A stretch of 64,000 bases of DNA from Nitrospira defluvii (GTDB lineage: Bacteria > Nitrospirota > Nitrospiria > Nitrospirales > Nitrospiraceae): NCBI GenBank assembly GCA_011525625.1, contig WYAX01000020.1, positions 124,001 to 188,000 on the forward strand, in the 5' to 3' direction. Below the pieces are notes generated by a model, which searched no databases, had not been told where the DNA came from, and saw only the letters and a program-made list of their open reading frames with translations. Both the position numbers and the translations under genes were made by a program. This document shows, one piece after another, positions 24,260 through 32,626 of this stretch; positions within the stretch are counted from its first letter, which is position 1; the number at the start of each line of letters is the position of its first letter.

Positions 24260-24559
24260 TCAGTATTCGAACGCGACGTGGTAGAGCGCCGGCGTCATCT
24301 CAACGCCGAGTTGCCCCAACTTCTCCTTCATAGGCGTGACACTTTTCTCGTAGGCTTTCCAGTAGAGGGTCTCATTGTCCCAGATAGCCACGTTGATGTA
24401 GTTGAACCGGCTGTCCGGCTTGAGGCTTTTGTGAAACGTACCCCTGATGAATCCCTCCTGCTTGGTGATGTGCTCCTTGACGTCCTTCCACCACTGCACG
24501 AATTCCGCTTCTTTGGCAGCAGGGACCGAAAACACATTGATCAATGTCACCGGCATCAT
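24260..24559 (-). CDS. Antibiotic biosynthesis monooxygenase (ABM) domain protein
   Basis: 99 residues from ATG 24559 with AAGGAGGTG upstream. The ABM/dimeric alpha-beta barrel pattern is visible: PVTLINVFSVPAAKEAEFVQ, GFIRGTFHKSLKPDSRFNYI, NVAIWDNETLYWKAYEK. Family members act as cofactor-free monooxygenases, heme-degrading enzymes or simple ligand-binding dimers. No heme-ligand histidine is evident in the canonical place. Position between two envelope-stress genes suggests a stress role, but this is weak. Confidence 0.8.
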   Translation of the reverse strand: MMPVTLINVFSVPAAKEAEFVQWWKDVKEHITKQEGFIRGTFHKSLKPDSRFNYINVAIWDNETLYWKAYEKSVTPMKEKLGQLGVEMTPALYHVAFEY

Positions 24560-24606
24560 GCACCTCCTTGTATATGTTCGATGTTGACGATCACGACCCA
24601 CCTGCG

Positions 24607-24636
24607 GTCTGGCGGGAGCGTGGACACCCGCCAGAC
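24607..24636 (-). terminator. Inverted repeat just after the 307-aa duplicated-domain gene
   Basis: GTCTGGCGGG-N10-CCCGCCAGAC is a perfect 10-bp stem placed 9 bases past the stop at 24646. It should end the minus-strand transcript or protect its 3' end. No T-run follows. Confidence 0.6.
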
Positions 24637-24645
24637 CCATTCAGG

Positions 24646-25569
24646 TTACTGCGCCTTCCGCAGATCGATCACGGTTCCTTCTTCGTTCAACTCGACCACG
24701 ATGTGGGACCCTTCCGCGATCGGCTTGGTCTTCACTTCCATCCGCTCCAACGGAAATTCTTTTACGCCTTCCGGCGTCGCCAGCTTGATCACATTCTTCG
24801 TCGTTCCCGCATAGATCAATTTGCCGAAGATCAGCCGGTGGCTGCCGGCCTTGTGCTTTTCTTTTCCGTGATGATCGATGACCATACCCTCTTCATTGAT
24901 CCAGAGCGACACGTCATCGCCGACTGCCGCATCGGCAGGGGCGGTGTTCGCGCTGATCGTGTATTGTCCGGCCGGCGTCTTCACATAGATCAAGCCGGAC
25001 TGGATCTTGGTCACCGTTCCATTCGCCTGAATGACATAGCCCGGCTTCGTGCGCGGGTGTTCGTTGAAGCTCATCTCCACGGTGAACCGGTTGATGTCGA
25101 TCATCTTCCCCGCCTCGTTCAACTCAACCGTCACCGGCGCCCCTTCTTCTAACGCCGATAACTTGGATCGGCCGGTTTGCACATCGATGGCCTTCTCGCC
25201 TTCCGGTGTCCACACCTTAATCTCCTTCTTATCCGGCGAGGTGTAGGCCAGGTTGCCCGTCACGAAGCGATGGGAATGCCCCGCCTGGCCTTTCCGATGG
25301 ACATCGATCACGGCATTGTTTTCATTGACCTGCATGTCCACTTCTTCCCCCACCTCAAGATTCTTCGGCGTGAGGGTCGACGCGATTTTCATCGTCCCCC
25401 AGGGGGTCTTCACGGTGGTGATGCCTGACGCGACATTCGACACCACACCGCTGACCTTCATATGTGTCGCGTTCTTTCCGGCCGCCCCGCCTTCCGCAGC
25501 AATTCCGTAGGGCGCGGACATCGACAAGCTGAGAACCATTGAGCTGAGCATCACCATTGTGCGTGTCAT
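24646..25569 (-). CDS. Periplasmic protein with tandemly duplicated domain, unknown function
   Basis: 307 residues from ATG 25569 (AAAGGAG upstream), with an N-terminal signal peptide about 1-24 ending near PYGIAAEGG. The mature part is a tandem duplication of about 130 residues. Each copy starts with a variant of SGLIYVKTPAGQYTI, continues through VGD.V...INEE.MVIDHH and G.SHR...GKL.Y, then K..IK..TPEG and finally VELNEEGTVIDL. The repeats look like small beta barrels with an acidic end segment. No catalytic motif is seen. It ends with a hairpin (24607-24636) and follows a STAS gene. Confidence 0.7.
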   Translation of the reverse strand: MTRTMVMLSSMVLSLSMSAPYGIAAEGGAAGKNATHMKVSGVVSNVASGITTVKTPWGTMKIASTLTPKNLEVGEEVDMQVNENNAVIDVHRKGQAGHSHRFVTGNLAYTSPDKKEIKVWTPEGEKAIDVQTGRSKLSALEEGAPVTVELNEAGKMIDINRFTVEMSFNEHPRTKPGYVIQANGTVTKIQSGLIYVKTPAGQYTISANTAPADAAVGDDVSLWINEEGMVIDHHGKEKHKAGSHRLIFGKLIYAGTTKNVIKLATPEGVKEFPLERMEVKTKPIAEGSHIVVELNEEGTVIDLRKAQ

Positions 25570-25582
25570 CGTATGACTCCTT

Positions 25583-25870
25583 TCATCCATGTTTGTGAAC
25601 GCTTGTCCCGTCTAAACTCTGCACGATGGCCCTCGTCAGGCAGCCTGATGCCTGAATCGTGACCCCCTTGCGGGACATCTGAGCCAGCAGCCTCGTGCCC
25701 GCTTCATCGATGAAGCTCACGTCCCGAAGGTCGACCCGACATGGCCTCGGATCGTCCATGTCCGTCATCAGCCAGCATTGCCGGAGCTCTTGGACCCAGG
25801 GACCGACCAGACGCCCGGAGAGCGTGAAGGTGATCCCTGGATGCTCGTGCGACACCGTAATTTTCAACAT
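25583..25870 (-). CDS. STAS-domain protein (anti-sigma antagonist-like)
   Basis: 95 residues from ATG 25870 (GGAGG upstream). The STAS pattern is LSGRLVGPWVQELRQCW, CRVDLRDVSFIDEAGTRLLAQM, VTIQASG. In typical antagonists the loop reads D-S-x-G with a phosphorylatable Ser; here it is D-E-A-G, so regulation by Ser phosphorylation is unlikely. It could be a constitutive binder or a domain working with a partner. It lies about 40 nt downstream of the DoxX gene. Confidence 0.8.
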   Translation of the reverse strand: MLKITVSHEHPGITFTLSGRLVGPWVQELRQCWLMTDMDDPRPCRVDLRDVSFIDEAGTRLLAQMSRKGVTIQASGCLTRAIVQSLDGTSVHKHG

Positions 25871-25910
25871 GGTCGTACCGGCCTCCGCGTGATCCGACTT
25901 CGTCTTCGCC

Positions 25911-26417
25911 TTACAAGGTGCGGAACGCATACTTCTGGTCGGGTGCTTCCGCTGGCTGACTCTTCGCCGGCTGACCCAGCCACTTAGCGATCAGCCCGTC
26001 CAGCGACCACTTGCCGCCACCGATCACCAGCAGCGCCAGACTCATCGCGATCACGAGCAGGTGAAACTCAAAGCCTTCGCCTTGTTGCTGTCCGAACCAG
26101 TTCATGAAAAACCCTTGCGGCAAATGCACGGTCACGATCGCACCCAGCATGATCACGATGAAGCTGGCCGCCGTGAATCGTGTCAGCAAGCCCGCCATTA
26201 AGCCCAGGCTTCCGATGGACTCTCCGATGATGACCAGAAACGCGATCAGCCAGGGCAGCCCCATCTTCTGCGTAAAAAATCCCATCGTGCCTTCGAAGCC
26301 GAATCCGCCGAACCAGCCGAGCAACTTCTGCGCGCCATGCGCGAAGATCACGCCGCCCAACGCAAGTCGCAAGATCAACCCGGCCCAGGACTCATCTGTC
26401 TTGAACAATGCCTGCAT
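25911..26417 (-). CDS. DoxX-family membrane protein
   Basis: 168 residues with four hydrophobic helices typical of Dox[65 protein letters not shown] and [21 protein letters not shown]. DoxX-like proteins occur in quinone-linked and oxidative-stress membrane complexes. A sigma-54-like element lies about 50 bp upstream of the ATG. Followed by a STAS gene and the duplicated-domain periplasmic protein on the same strand, with short gaps. Confidence 0.87.
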   Translation of the reverse strand: MQALFKTDESWAGLILRLALGGVIFAHGAQKLLGWFGGFGFEGTMGFFTQKMGLPWLIAFLVIIGESIGSLGLMAGLLTRFTAASFIVIMLGAIVTVHLPQGFFMNWFGQQQGEGFEFHLLVIAMSLALLVIGGGKWSLDGLIAKWLGQPAKSQPAEAPDQKYAFRTL

Positions 26418-26684
26418 GCTGCACCTCCATTGTGAGAATGATAAACGCCGTTGTACCTAGGCTATGGCAAGGGCCGTTCCCGTTCGGCGCCACAGAGGAA
26501 ACAGGGACTAACACATTGATTCTATGGTGAAGTGCCTCGATGGACTCTGATGAGCCCCGATGTGGGGAACTGATGTGACGAAAGAGAGACGACGATCTAT
26601 CGTCAGGTGACGAAGGCCATCGTCACGAGATGGCTAGAAGGAGTAGGTGTACGGCAGCGCGCAGGGCGATCTGGTGATAGGTGC
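26418..26684. other. Gap between DoxX gene and ABC permease gene
   Basis: 267 bp. Apart from the sigma-54-like element it holds a run of GATG/CATC-type small repeats and a weak CCCCgatgtGGGG stem near 26557. No gene, RNA or terminator could be supported. Confidence 0.4.
26467..26481 (-). promoter_or_regulatory. Candidate sigma-54 (-24/-12) promoter before doxX-like gene
   Basis: On the minus strand GGGAAC-N5-TTGC matches the sigma-54 consensus TGGCAC-N5-TTGC at 8 of 10 positions, with correct GG-N10-GC spacing. It sits about 50 bp upstream of the DoxX start. A sigma-54-dependent activator gene lies at 32627-34816. This is a sequence match only. Confidence 0.45.
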
Positions 26685-27839
26685 TTATTGGAATTGCCGC
26701 CGGAAACGCCACATGCCGAAGCCGAACAGGGTTCCACCCAACAGGAGCATGGCACCGACCGACTTCCATAGCACGGGGAAGCCTGCGCCCTTGAGCATCA
26801 CGCCATAGGTGATGTCGATGTAGTAGCGCAGCGGTGAGAACGTCATGATCGCCTGCACCCACGTCGGCATGGACTCATACGGTGAGGTAATGCCCGACAA
26901 CAAGAGCATCGGCCCCACCACGAAGAGTGTCATCATGCCCACCTGGGCCTGGTTCTTCGCGAGTGTCGCTGCCACCAGCCCGAATCCGGCAGTGGTGAAG
27001 ACGTGCAACGCGGTCAGGAGAAAAAAGAGTCCGGTCGACCCCTTCATCGGTACATGAAACACGGGATGCAGTACGCCGTACAGCGCGAGACTGAGCGCGA
27101 GGAGGATGACTCCGGACATCGCGAGCACTTTGGCAAACATGATCTGGAAGGGAGACAGCGGCGACACCAGCAACTGTTCGACCGTGCCGCGCTCCTTCTC
27201 ACGCACCAGCGCAGCCGCCGGCAACAACACGGCAAAGATGGTCGTCATGCGGAGGACATGGGCGATGGATTGGAACCATCGTTCATCTTGGGTGGGATTG
27301 AACCAGACGCGATGGGCGCTGGTCACCATCGGCAGGCTCGCCGTCGCACCGGAAAGACCAGCGGACGCCAGGCCCCGCTCGGCGCCGAAGAGGCCGGCGA
27401 TTCGCACGGTATAGGCGGCTGCCGACAGTCCTTGAGGGGCGTTGGTGGTGTCGACGAGCAGCTGGACCGCCGTTCGCTCCCCACTCATCAGCGCCTCGTG
27501 AAATCGGGGAGGAATCTCCAACAGCAGCATCGCGCGGCCCGCATCCAGGTGTCTGAGCCCCTCGCGCGGATCACGGATCTCGCCGGCGAAGGCGAAGTAC
27601 GGAGGCTGAAACCGGTGGATCAGCTCCCGGGACGAAGGACTGTGATCCGCATCGTGCACCAGCAATTCCGCGTTGGTGAGCTGCATCGTGATCCCGGCGC
27701 CGCTGACGAGCACCGAGAGGGAAAACGAATAGAGCAAGAACAATAACAGCGGTAGGTCGCGCGTCAGTTGCAACAGTTCTTTCCACGTCAGTGCCGCGAG
27801 CCGTCGCCCCCACGTGGTTGCCTGCCGGCGAGCCGTCAT
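26685..27839 (-). CDS. ABC-2 type permease (YbhR-like), second of a pair
   Basis: 384 residues from ATG 27839. An N-terminal helix (LLLFLLYSFSLSVLVSG) is followed by a large periplasmic domain, then five helices with VREKERGTVEQLLVSPLSPFQIMFAK, the ABC-2/YhhJ family signature. It should form half of the membrane channel of an exporter with the permease encoded at 27850-28980, powered by the twin ATPase at 29001-30980. Such YbhFSR or YhiI/RbbA/YhhJ-type systems export cationic or drug-like compounds. A further upstream in-frame start is ignored because it lies in the preceding gene. Confidence 0.88.
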   Translation of the reverse strand: MTARRQATTWGRRLAALTWKELLQLTRDLPLLLFLLYSFSLSVLVSGAGITMQLTNAELLVHDADHSPSSRELIHRFQPPYFAFAGEIRDPREGLRHLDAGRAMLLLEIPPRFHEALMSGERTAVQLLVDTTNAPQGLSAAAYTVRIAGLFGAERGLASAGLSGATASLPMVTSAHRVWFNPTQDERWFQSIAHVLRMTTIFAVLLPAAALVREKERGTVEQLLVSPLSPFQIMFAKVLAMSGVILLALSLALYGVLHPVFHVPMKGSTGLFFLLTALHVFTTAGFGLVAATLAKNQAQVGMMTLFVVGPMLLLSGITSPYESMPTWVQAIMTFSPLRYYIDITYGVMLKGAGFPVLWKSVGAMLLLGGTLFGFGMWRFRRQFQ

Positions 27840-27849
27840 GCTCCATCCC

Positions 27850-28980
27850 TCATGCCTTGGGCCTCTTGGTAAAGAGCCGATAGGTGACGCCGCTGATGGC
27901 GGCGGCAAACATCCCCAGCGCCAGCAGGTCGAACCACAACACGTCGGCACCGACGCCTTTCAGGAAACTACCTCGTACGATGTTGGTGTAGTACATGGCA
28001 GGGTACAGATGGGCCTGGACCTTCGCACCGCGCGTCAATGAAGCGATGGGGACCAGGAGCCCGGAAAACAGGATGGTCGGAATCATCGCCACGATCATGG
28101 TGATGATCAACGCCGCCATTTGCGTCTGTACCAACAGAGAAATCAGCAAGCCGATCCCTGTCGTACAGAACACGAACAGCACCGACGCGGAAAAGAACAG
28201 GAGAAAGTTTCCCTTAAACGGCACCTGGAACAGGCCGACGGCCATGAGCCACAAGACGACGACGTTCACGAGGGAAATGACGATATAGGGCAGCAGCTTT
28301 CCGGTAAGGAATTCGGCACGGCTCACGGTGGAGCTGTAGATATTGTAGATCGACCCGGTTTCTTTTTCCCGCACGACCCCGAGCGCCGTCAGCAGGGGAG
28401 ACGCGAGCATCAACGTAAACATAACCAGCGCCGGCACCATGGACCAGGTGCTGCGGACTTCCTCGTTGTACAGATAGCGCACCTCGACGCTGAGCGGACG
28501 CACGAGCACGCCGGCGTGCTCCTGAGTGAGACCTCGGGAGCGGCGCAGGAAGTCGATCAGTCGGTCCTCGGTAAAGGCCTGGTTGATGGCGATGACATAC
28601 CCTTTGGCGATATCCGTATGGAGAGGGAAGGTTCCGTCGAGCAACGTCTGCACGGCGACCGGTTCACCTGCGACCAATTGTTCCTGGAACCGCTCGGGAA
28701 CGATGATGGCCGCTCGGATCTTCGTGTCGGTCAACAGGCGATCCAGAGCGCGCTCTTCATCAGCGTAGCCTTGAAAGGAAAAGTAACGCGACTGGATAAA
28801 CCGCTGGAGATAATCCCGGCTCAACTCGCTGTGATCCCGATCCAGAACCGCGAACGGAATGTCCTCCACATCCAGATTCAACCCGTATCCGAACACCACG
28901 AGCCACAGAGCCGGCAGGAGAAAGGCCAGCAGCAGGAACAGCCGGTCTCTGGTGGTCTCCTTCCATTCCTTGAGCGCCAC
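27850..28980 (-). CDS. ABC-2 type permease (YbhS-like), first of a pair
   Basis: 376 residues from GTG 28980; an upstream CTG next to the AAGGAGGGG that overlaps the ATPase stop could extend it by eight residues (LNLQRISA). An N-terminal helix (LFLLLAFLLPALWLVVFGY) and periplasmic domain precede a five-helix membrane part with VREKETGSIYNIYSSTVSRAEF. The paired permease gene follows 10 nt later. Both have the long periplasmic insert typical of YhhJ/YbhS permeases. Confidence 0.88.
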   Translation of the reverse strand: MALKEWKETTRDRLFLLLAFLLPALWLVVFGYGLNLDVEDIPFAVLDRDHSELSRDYLQRFIQSRYFSFQGYADEERALDRLLTDTKIRAAIIVPERFQEQLVAGEPVAVQTLLDGTFPLHTDIAKGYVIAINQAFTEDRLIDFLRRSRGLTQEHAGVLVRPLSVEVRYLYNEEVRSTWSMVPALVMFTLMLASPLLTALGVVREKETGSIYNIYSSTVSRAEFLTGKLLPYIVISLVNVVVLWLMAVGLFQVPFKGNFLLFFSASVLFVFCTTGIGLLISLLVQTQMAALIITMIVAMIPTILFSGLLVPIASLTRGAKVQAHLYPAMYYTNIVRGSFLKGVGADVLWFDLLALGMFAAAISGVTYRLFTKRPKA

Positions 28981-29000
28981 GGCGCTGATGCGTTGCAGAT

Positions 29001-30980
29001 TCAGACCTGCCCCTCCTTCTGCGCCGCCCGTTCCAGTGCCATGACCCGCGACACGAACACGTCTTCCAAACTGAGCATTCGCAACCGTACTGCCTCGACG
29101 GAGAGGCCGACCTGCGCCAACACCTCCCGGAGACGCGCCTCGTCACGGGAGGGATCGCGTGAGAGCAGATGAATCTTCGTACCGAAGAGCGCGGCGCCGG
29201 AGAATCCGGCTGCCAACATATGCGTAAGTGCGACCCCAGGCCTGTCCACGGCGATCTCCAGCAATTGCCCGACTTCCTGCTCCAGCTGGATTTTGAGATC
29301 CGCCGGAGTCCCCTCGGCCACGATACGCCCGGCATACATGAGGGCCAACCGGTCGCAGTGTTCCGCTTCGCTGAGGTAATGTGTGGTGATCAGAATCGCC
29401 ACGCCTTCCTCGCGAGCCAACCTGGACAGCAACTCCCAGAACCGTCGACGGCCGATGGGGTCCACGCCGGATGTCGGTTCGTCCAGGAATAAGACGCGCG
29501 GGTTGTGGACCAGGGCACACCCCAGCGCCAGACGTTGCCGCACTCCCATGGGAAGGCGCCCCGTCCGATCGCGCACATAGTCGCTGAGACCCGCCATCGC
29601 CACGATCCATTCCATCCGCTCCTGCGCCTGTCGGCGAGCCAAGCCGTAGATGCCGGCAAATAGTCGAATGTTCTCGAGCACGGTCAGGTCGAGATAGAGA
29701 GAGAAGGCTTGAGACATGTAGCCGATGCGTTCCTTGATCGCCCCGCCTGCCGTCCGCATATCCTCACCGGCCACGCGCCCCTCTCCACCCGTCGGAGGCA
29801 CAATCCCGGTCAGCATCTTGATAACGGTCGTTTTGCCTGCGCCGTTCGCCCCCAACAGGCCGAAAATTTCCCCTTGCTGCACATCGAAACTGACCCGGTC
29901 CACGGCGCGAAACGAATTATAATCACGAACCAGTTCTCTAGCCTGAACGGCCAGTCCGTCAGACTGTGAGATGGTCGCCGAGTGGGCAGCCTGACCCGAT
30001 CGTCCCGACAGCCCCGCCTGCCCATCCTGCTCTTTCAACAGAAGCGCCACGACGACATCTTCCAGTTCCGGTTCATTCGTGTGGAGATGCTCCAGCGGCA
30101 AATCGCCCAACACCTCGCGGATTTCTGCCACGGCGGCGCCCGCGTCCCGCTCCGGCGTGAACAGGTGCACCGAGGGACCCAAGGCTTCCACCTGAGCATA
30201 GCGGCGCTTCAACCGGGCAACCGCTTCCAATTGCGGAGTCGATACGAAGGTGACGACCAGGCCCGGGACCAGCGCCGTGACTTCTGCCGGAGTTCCCGAG
30301 GCCAGCACCCGGCCATGGGACAGAAATGAGAGCCGGTGAAACCGGGCCGCTTCGTCCATGTAGGCGGTCGACACAATCGCGGTCATGCCTTTGGCTGACT
30401 GCCATTCGGCAAGAATGGCCCAGAAGTCGCGCCGCGAGACCGGATCGACGCCGGTCGTCGGCTCGTCGAGAATGGCGAGCTCCGGTTCGTGAATCAGCGT
30501 GCAGATGAGGCCGAGCTTTTGCTTCATCCCACCCGAGAGCTGTTTCATCAACCGGCCACGAAAACGATCCAAGCGTGTGATGGCCAGCAACCGTGCCTTG
30601 CGTTCACGAAGGTCCGCCTCGGGAACCAGCCGGAGTTTGGCAAAAAAGTCGATGTTCTCCTCGACGGAGAGCTCAGGGTAGAGATTGAGCCCCAGCCCTT
30701 GAGGAAGAAATCCGATACGCGGCTTCACGTGTTCGGCCGCCCGCTCGGAATCCACGACGGTCCCGAACACTTCCGCGGACCCGCCTTCGTACTGCAAGAC
30801 TCCGGCGAGCGCCTTCATCACGCTGCTCTTCCCCGAGCCATCGGGCCCGATGAGGCCGTAGATCTCCCCTCGGTTCACGGTGAAGTCGAGGCCGTCGACC
30901 GCGAGGTGCTGCTTGTACCGCTTGACGAGGCCGGAGACTCGCACGACCGGGTCCGGTGACGATGCGGTGAGGCTCGTCAT
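29001..30980 (-). CDS. Twin-domain ABC transporter ATPase (YbhF-like)
   Basis: 659 residues made of two ABC cassettes. The first (about 8-230) has Walker A GPDGSGKSS, signature LSGGMKQKL and Walker B LAILDEPTTGVDP. The second (about 345-570) has GANGAGKTT, a modified signature PMGVRQRLAL in place of LSGG, and VLFLDEPTSGVDP. This asymmetry is common in twin exporters. It provides energy for the two ABC-2 permeases downstream; the HlyD-like gene upstream overlaps it by 4 nt. The four-gene order (adaptor, ATPase, permease, permease) matches E. coli ybhGFSR. Confidence 0.92.
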   Translation of the reverse strand: MTSLTASSPDPVVRVSGLVKRYKQHLAVDGLDFTVNRGEIYGLIGPDGSGKSSVMKALAGVLQYEGGSAEVFGTVVDSERAAEHVKPRIGFLPQGLGLNLYPELSVEENIDFFAKLRLVPEADLRERKARLLAITRLDRFRGRLMKQLSGGMKQKLGLICTLIHEPELAILDEPTTGVDPVSRRDFWAILAEWQSAKGMTAIVSTAYMDEAARFHRLSFLSHGRVLASGTPAEVTALVPGLVVTFVSTPQLEAVARLKRRYAQVEALGPSVHLFTPERDAGAAVAEIREVLGDLPLEHLHTNEPELEDVVVALLLKEQDGQAGLSGRSGQAAHSATISQSDGLAVQARELVRDYNSFRAVDRVSFDVQQGEIFGLLGANGAGKTTVIKMLTGIVPPTGGEGRVAGEDMRTAGGAIKERIGYMSQAFSLYLDLTVLENIRLFAGIYGLARRQAQERMEWIVAMAGLSDYVRDRTGRLPMGVRQRLALGCALVHNPRVLFLDEPTSGVDPIGRRRFWELLSRLAREEGVAILITTHYLSEAEHCDRLALMYAGRIVAEGTPADLKIQLEQEVGQLLEIAVDRPGVALTHMLAAGFSGAALFGTKIHLLSRDPSRDEARLREVLAQVGLSVEAVRLRMLSLEDVFVSRVMALERAAQKEGQV

Positions 30981-32080
30981 CGGGGCTTCGACCAGGCGAC
31001 GTCGTCCTTCCAGCGGATCACCGCATCCGCCGGAAGACCCGGTGTCAGCCGATGATTCGGATTCGCCGTGAGATAAAGCCGGACGGCGTAGATCAGCTTG
31101 ACGCGTTCGTCGGGAGTCTGGACTTCTTTGGGAGTGAATTCCGCTTTCGAGGCAATGTATCGGACCGTCGCCTCGAAGGGTTCGTCGGGAAAGGCATCCG
31201 TATGGATGCGGGCGGGCAGATCGAGGCGGACCTTGCCGACTTGGAGTTCCGGGACATAGACCTGCAAATAGAGGCGGTCGAGATCCACCAGTTCGAGCAG
31301 GGGCGCGCCGGCCGCCACGACTTCGCCGACGTCCACCATGCGCGTGGTCACCGTCCCGCTCGTCGGGGCCACGATCGTCAGATCGTCGAGCACGCTGCGG
31401 GCTTCCGCGAGTGCCGCATCCGCTTGGTCACGCTGCCGTTCGAGCGCGGCCACCTCCGCTTCCTTCGATCGGATTCGCTCCCGCCCCAATTCGGCCTGAG
31501 CGAGTTCCTTCCCGGCCTGGTCGAGGGCGGCCTGCGCCACCGCAATGTCCGTGACCGCGACTTTCCAACGCGCATCCGCCTGGTCCACATGCTGCTGTGA
31601 CACGGCCCGCTCGGGAAGCAGAGTGCGCACACGCTCGGCGTCCCGGCGGGCTTCATACTCGACGGCGTTCGCCTTTCGGATGAGAGCGCGCGCGCTGGCG
31701 ACTTTGGCGTCCGCCGCTTCGATGCTCAGAGGCACTTCGAGATTCAGAACCGCGAGTGCCGTATGGGCCGCCTCCACCTGCGACATCAAGCTCTCGACGA
31801 ACCGCGAGGCTTGGGCGACTTTCGCCTTCGTCTGGGCATCGTCAAGCCGTATCAGCACCGTGCCTTTGACGACCTCAGCCCCTTCGCGCGCCGCCAGGTC
31901 TACGACTCGCCCCGGGAACTTGCTGGCCACGGTGACATGGTCGCCTTCGATCCGTCCATTGGCCTGAATCAGCCCCTCCGGAAGGCCGTCCTGCCACACC
32001 AGCCGATCGAGGACCACGTATCCGGCGATCAGCACCGATGTGAGGACGGCCGCGGCAATAGTCGAGGTCCGAAGGCTCAC
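30977..32080 (-). CDS. HlyD-family membrane fusion (adaptor) protein
   Basis: 367 residues. An N-terminal membrane anchor (about 8-27, IAAAVLTSVLIAGYVVL) is followed by the split biotinyl-lipoyl half GRIEGDHVTVASKFPGRV, a long coiled-coil with repeated Glu/Ala/Arg heptads (about 85-215), then VAPTSGTVTTRMVDVGEVV and a beta-barrel. It should connect the ABC exporter to an outer-membrane channel (TolC type, not in this window). It starts 3 nt after the stop of Spy-like copy 2, so periplasmic chaperone and exporter are made together. Confidence 0.9.
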   Translation of the reverse strand: MSLRTSTIAAAVLTSVLIAGYVVLDRLVWQDGLPEGLIQANGRIEGDHVTVASKFPGRVVDLAAREGAEVVKGTVLIRLDDAQTKAKVAQASRFVESLMSQVEAAHTALAVLNLEVPLSIEAADAKVASARALIRKANAVEYEARRDAERVRTLLPERAVSQQHVDQADARWKVAVTDIAVAQAALDQAGKELAQAELGRERIRSKEAEVAALERQRDQADAALAEARSVLDDLTIVAPTSGTVTTRMVDVGEVVAAGAPLLELVDLDRLYLQVYVPELQVGKVRLDLPARIHTDAFPDEPFEATVRYIASKAEFTPKEVQTPDERVKLIYAVRLYLTANPNHRLTPGLPADAVIRWKDDVAWSKPR

Positions 32081-32083
32081 GAA

Positions 32084-32524
32084 TCAGTGGTCTCCGTAGC
32101 GCTCCATCCACTTGCGAAGGTGTTCCACGGCTTCCGCCTTTTGTTCGGGCCGCAGGGTCGCATGCCATTCCGCCAGCTTGGGCAACACACGCTGCATCAG
32201 GCGGGTCTGTCCCGCTTGGTGCTGCTCAAACAAACGAGCCAGTTTGGCCTGATCCAGCCGGTCGCTCTGGACCTGAGCGATGACCTCTTCCATGGTCGCC
32301 TTGCGCTCCTTCTCCGACTCCGCGCGGACGGCCATCGCTTCGTCCTTCACGGCGGCCAGCTTGGCCTTCTGCCGATCGTCGAGGTCCAAGTGTTTGGCGA
32401 TCTTCCCCGTCATCCAGTCGGCTCGCTCCGTCGGCGTATGGTGTCGGTGACACCCGGCACCCACCAGCGCCCCGGCAATGACCAACGCCCCGATCGCCAC
32501 CCTGACCGTGCTCTGCATCTTCAT
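32084..32524 (-). CDS. Spy/CpxP-like periplasmic lipoprotein, copy 2
   Basis: 146 residues from ATG 32524 (AAGGAGGG upstream); an in-frame start 17 codons earlier lacks such a site. Lipobox LVGAGC at Cys25, then HRHHTPTERADWMTGKIAKH and the same amphipathic helices as copy 1 (23764-24201), about three-quarters identical in protein and close in DNA. It heads the HlyD-ABC operon. The duplicate pair brackets the whole envelope block and suggests either gene duplication or ectopic recombination. Confidence 0.82.
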   Translation of the reverse strand: MKMQSTVRVAIGALVIAGALVGAGCHRHHTPTERADWMTGKIAKHLDLDDRQKAKLAAVKDEAMAVRAESEKERKATMEEVIAQVQSDRLDQAKLARLFEQHQAGQTRLMQRVLPKLAEWHATLRPEQKAEAVEHLRKWMERYGDH

Positions 32525-32626
32525 GCTGCCCTCCTTGGTGAATACTGTGAGATTCGCAGGACGTTCCCCCTTCACATTGAATCAGGAATCGAGACCACGC
32601 GGTAGGGGCACCAGACGATTATTCTC

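Noticed and set aside
27840-27950. Longer N-terminus of the second ABC permease
   Set aside because: The extension is Pro/Arg-rich and lies inside the preceding permease gene.
32560-32600. Sigma-54-like match before Spy-like copy 2
   Set aside because: TGGTGC-N5-CCGC matches only 6 of 10 positions; too weak to list.
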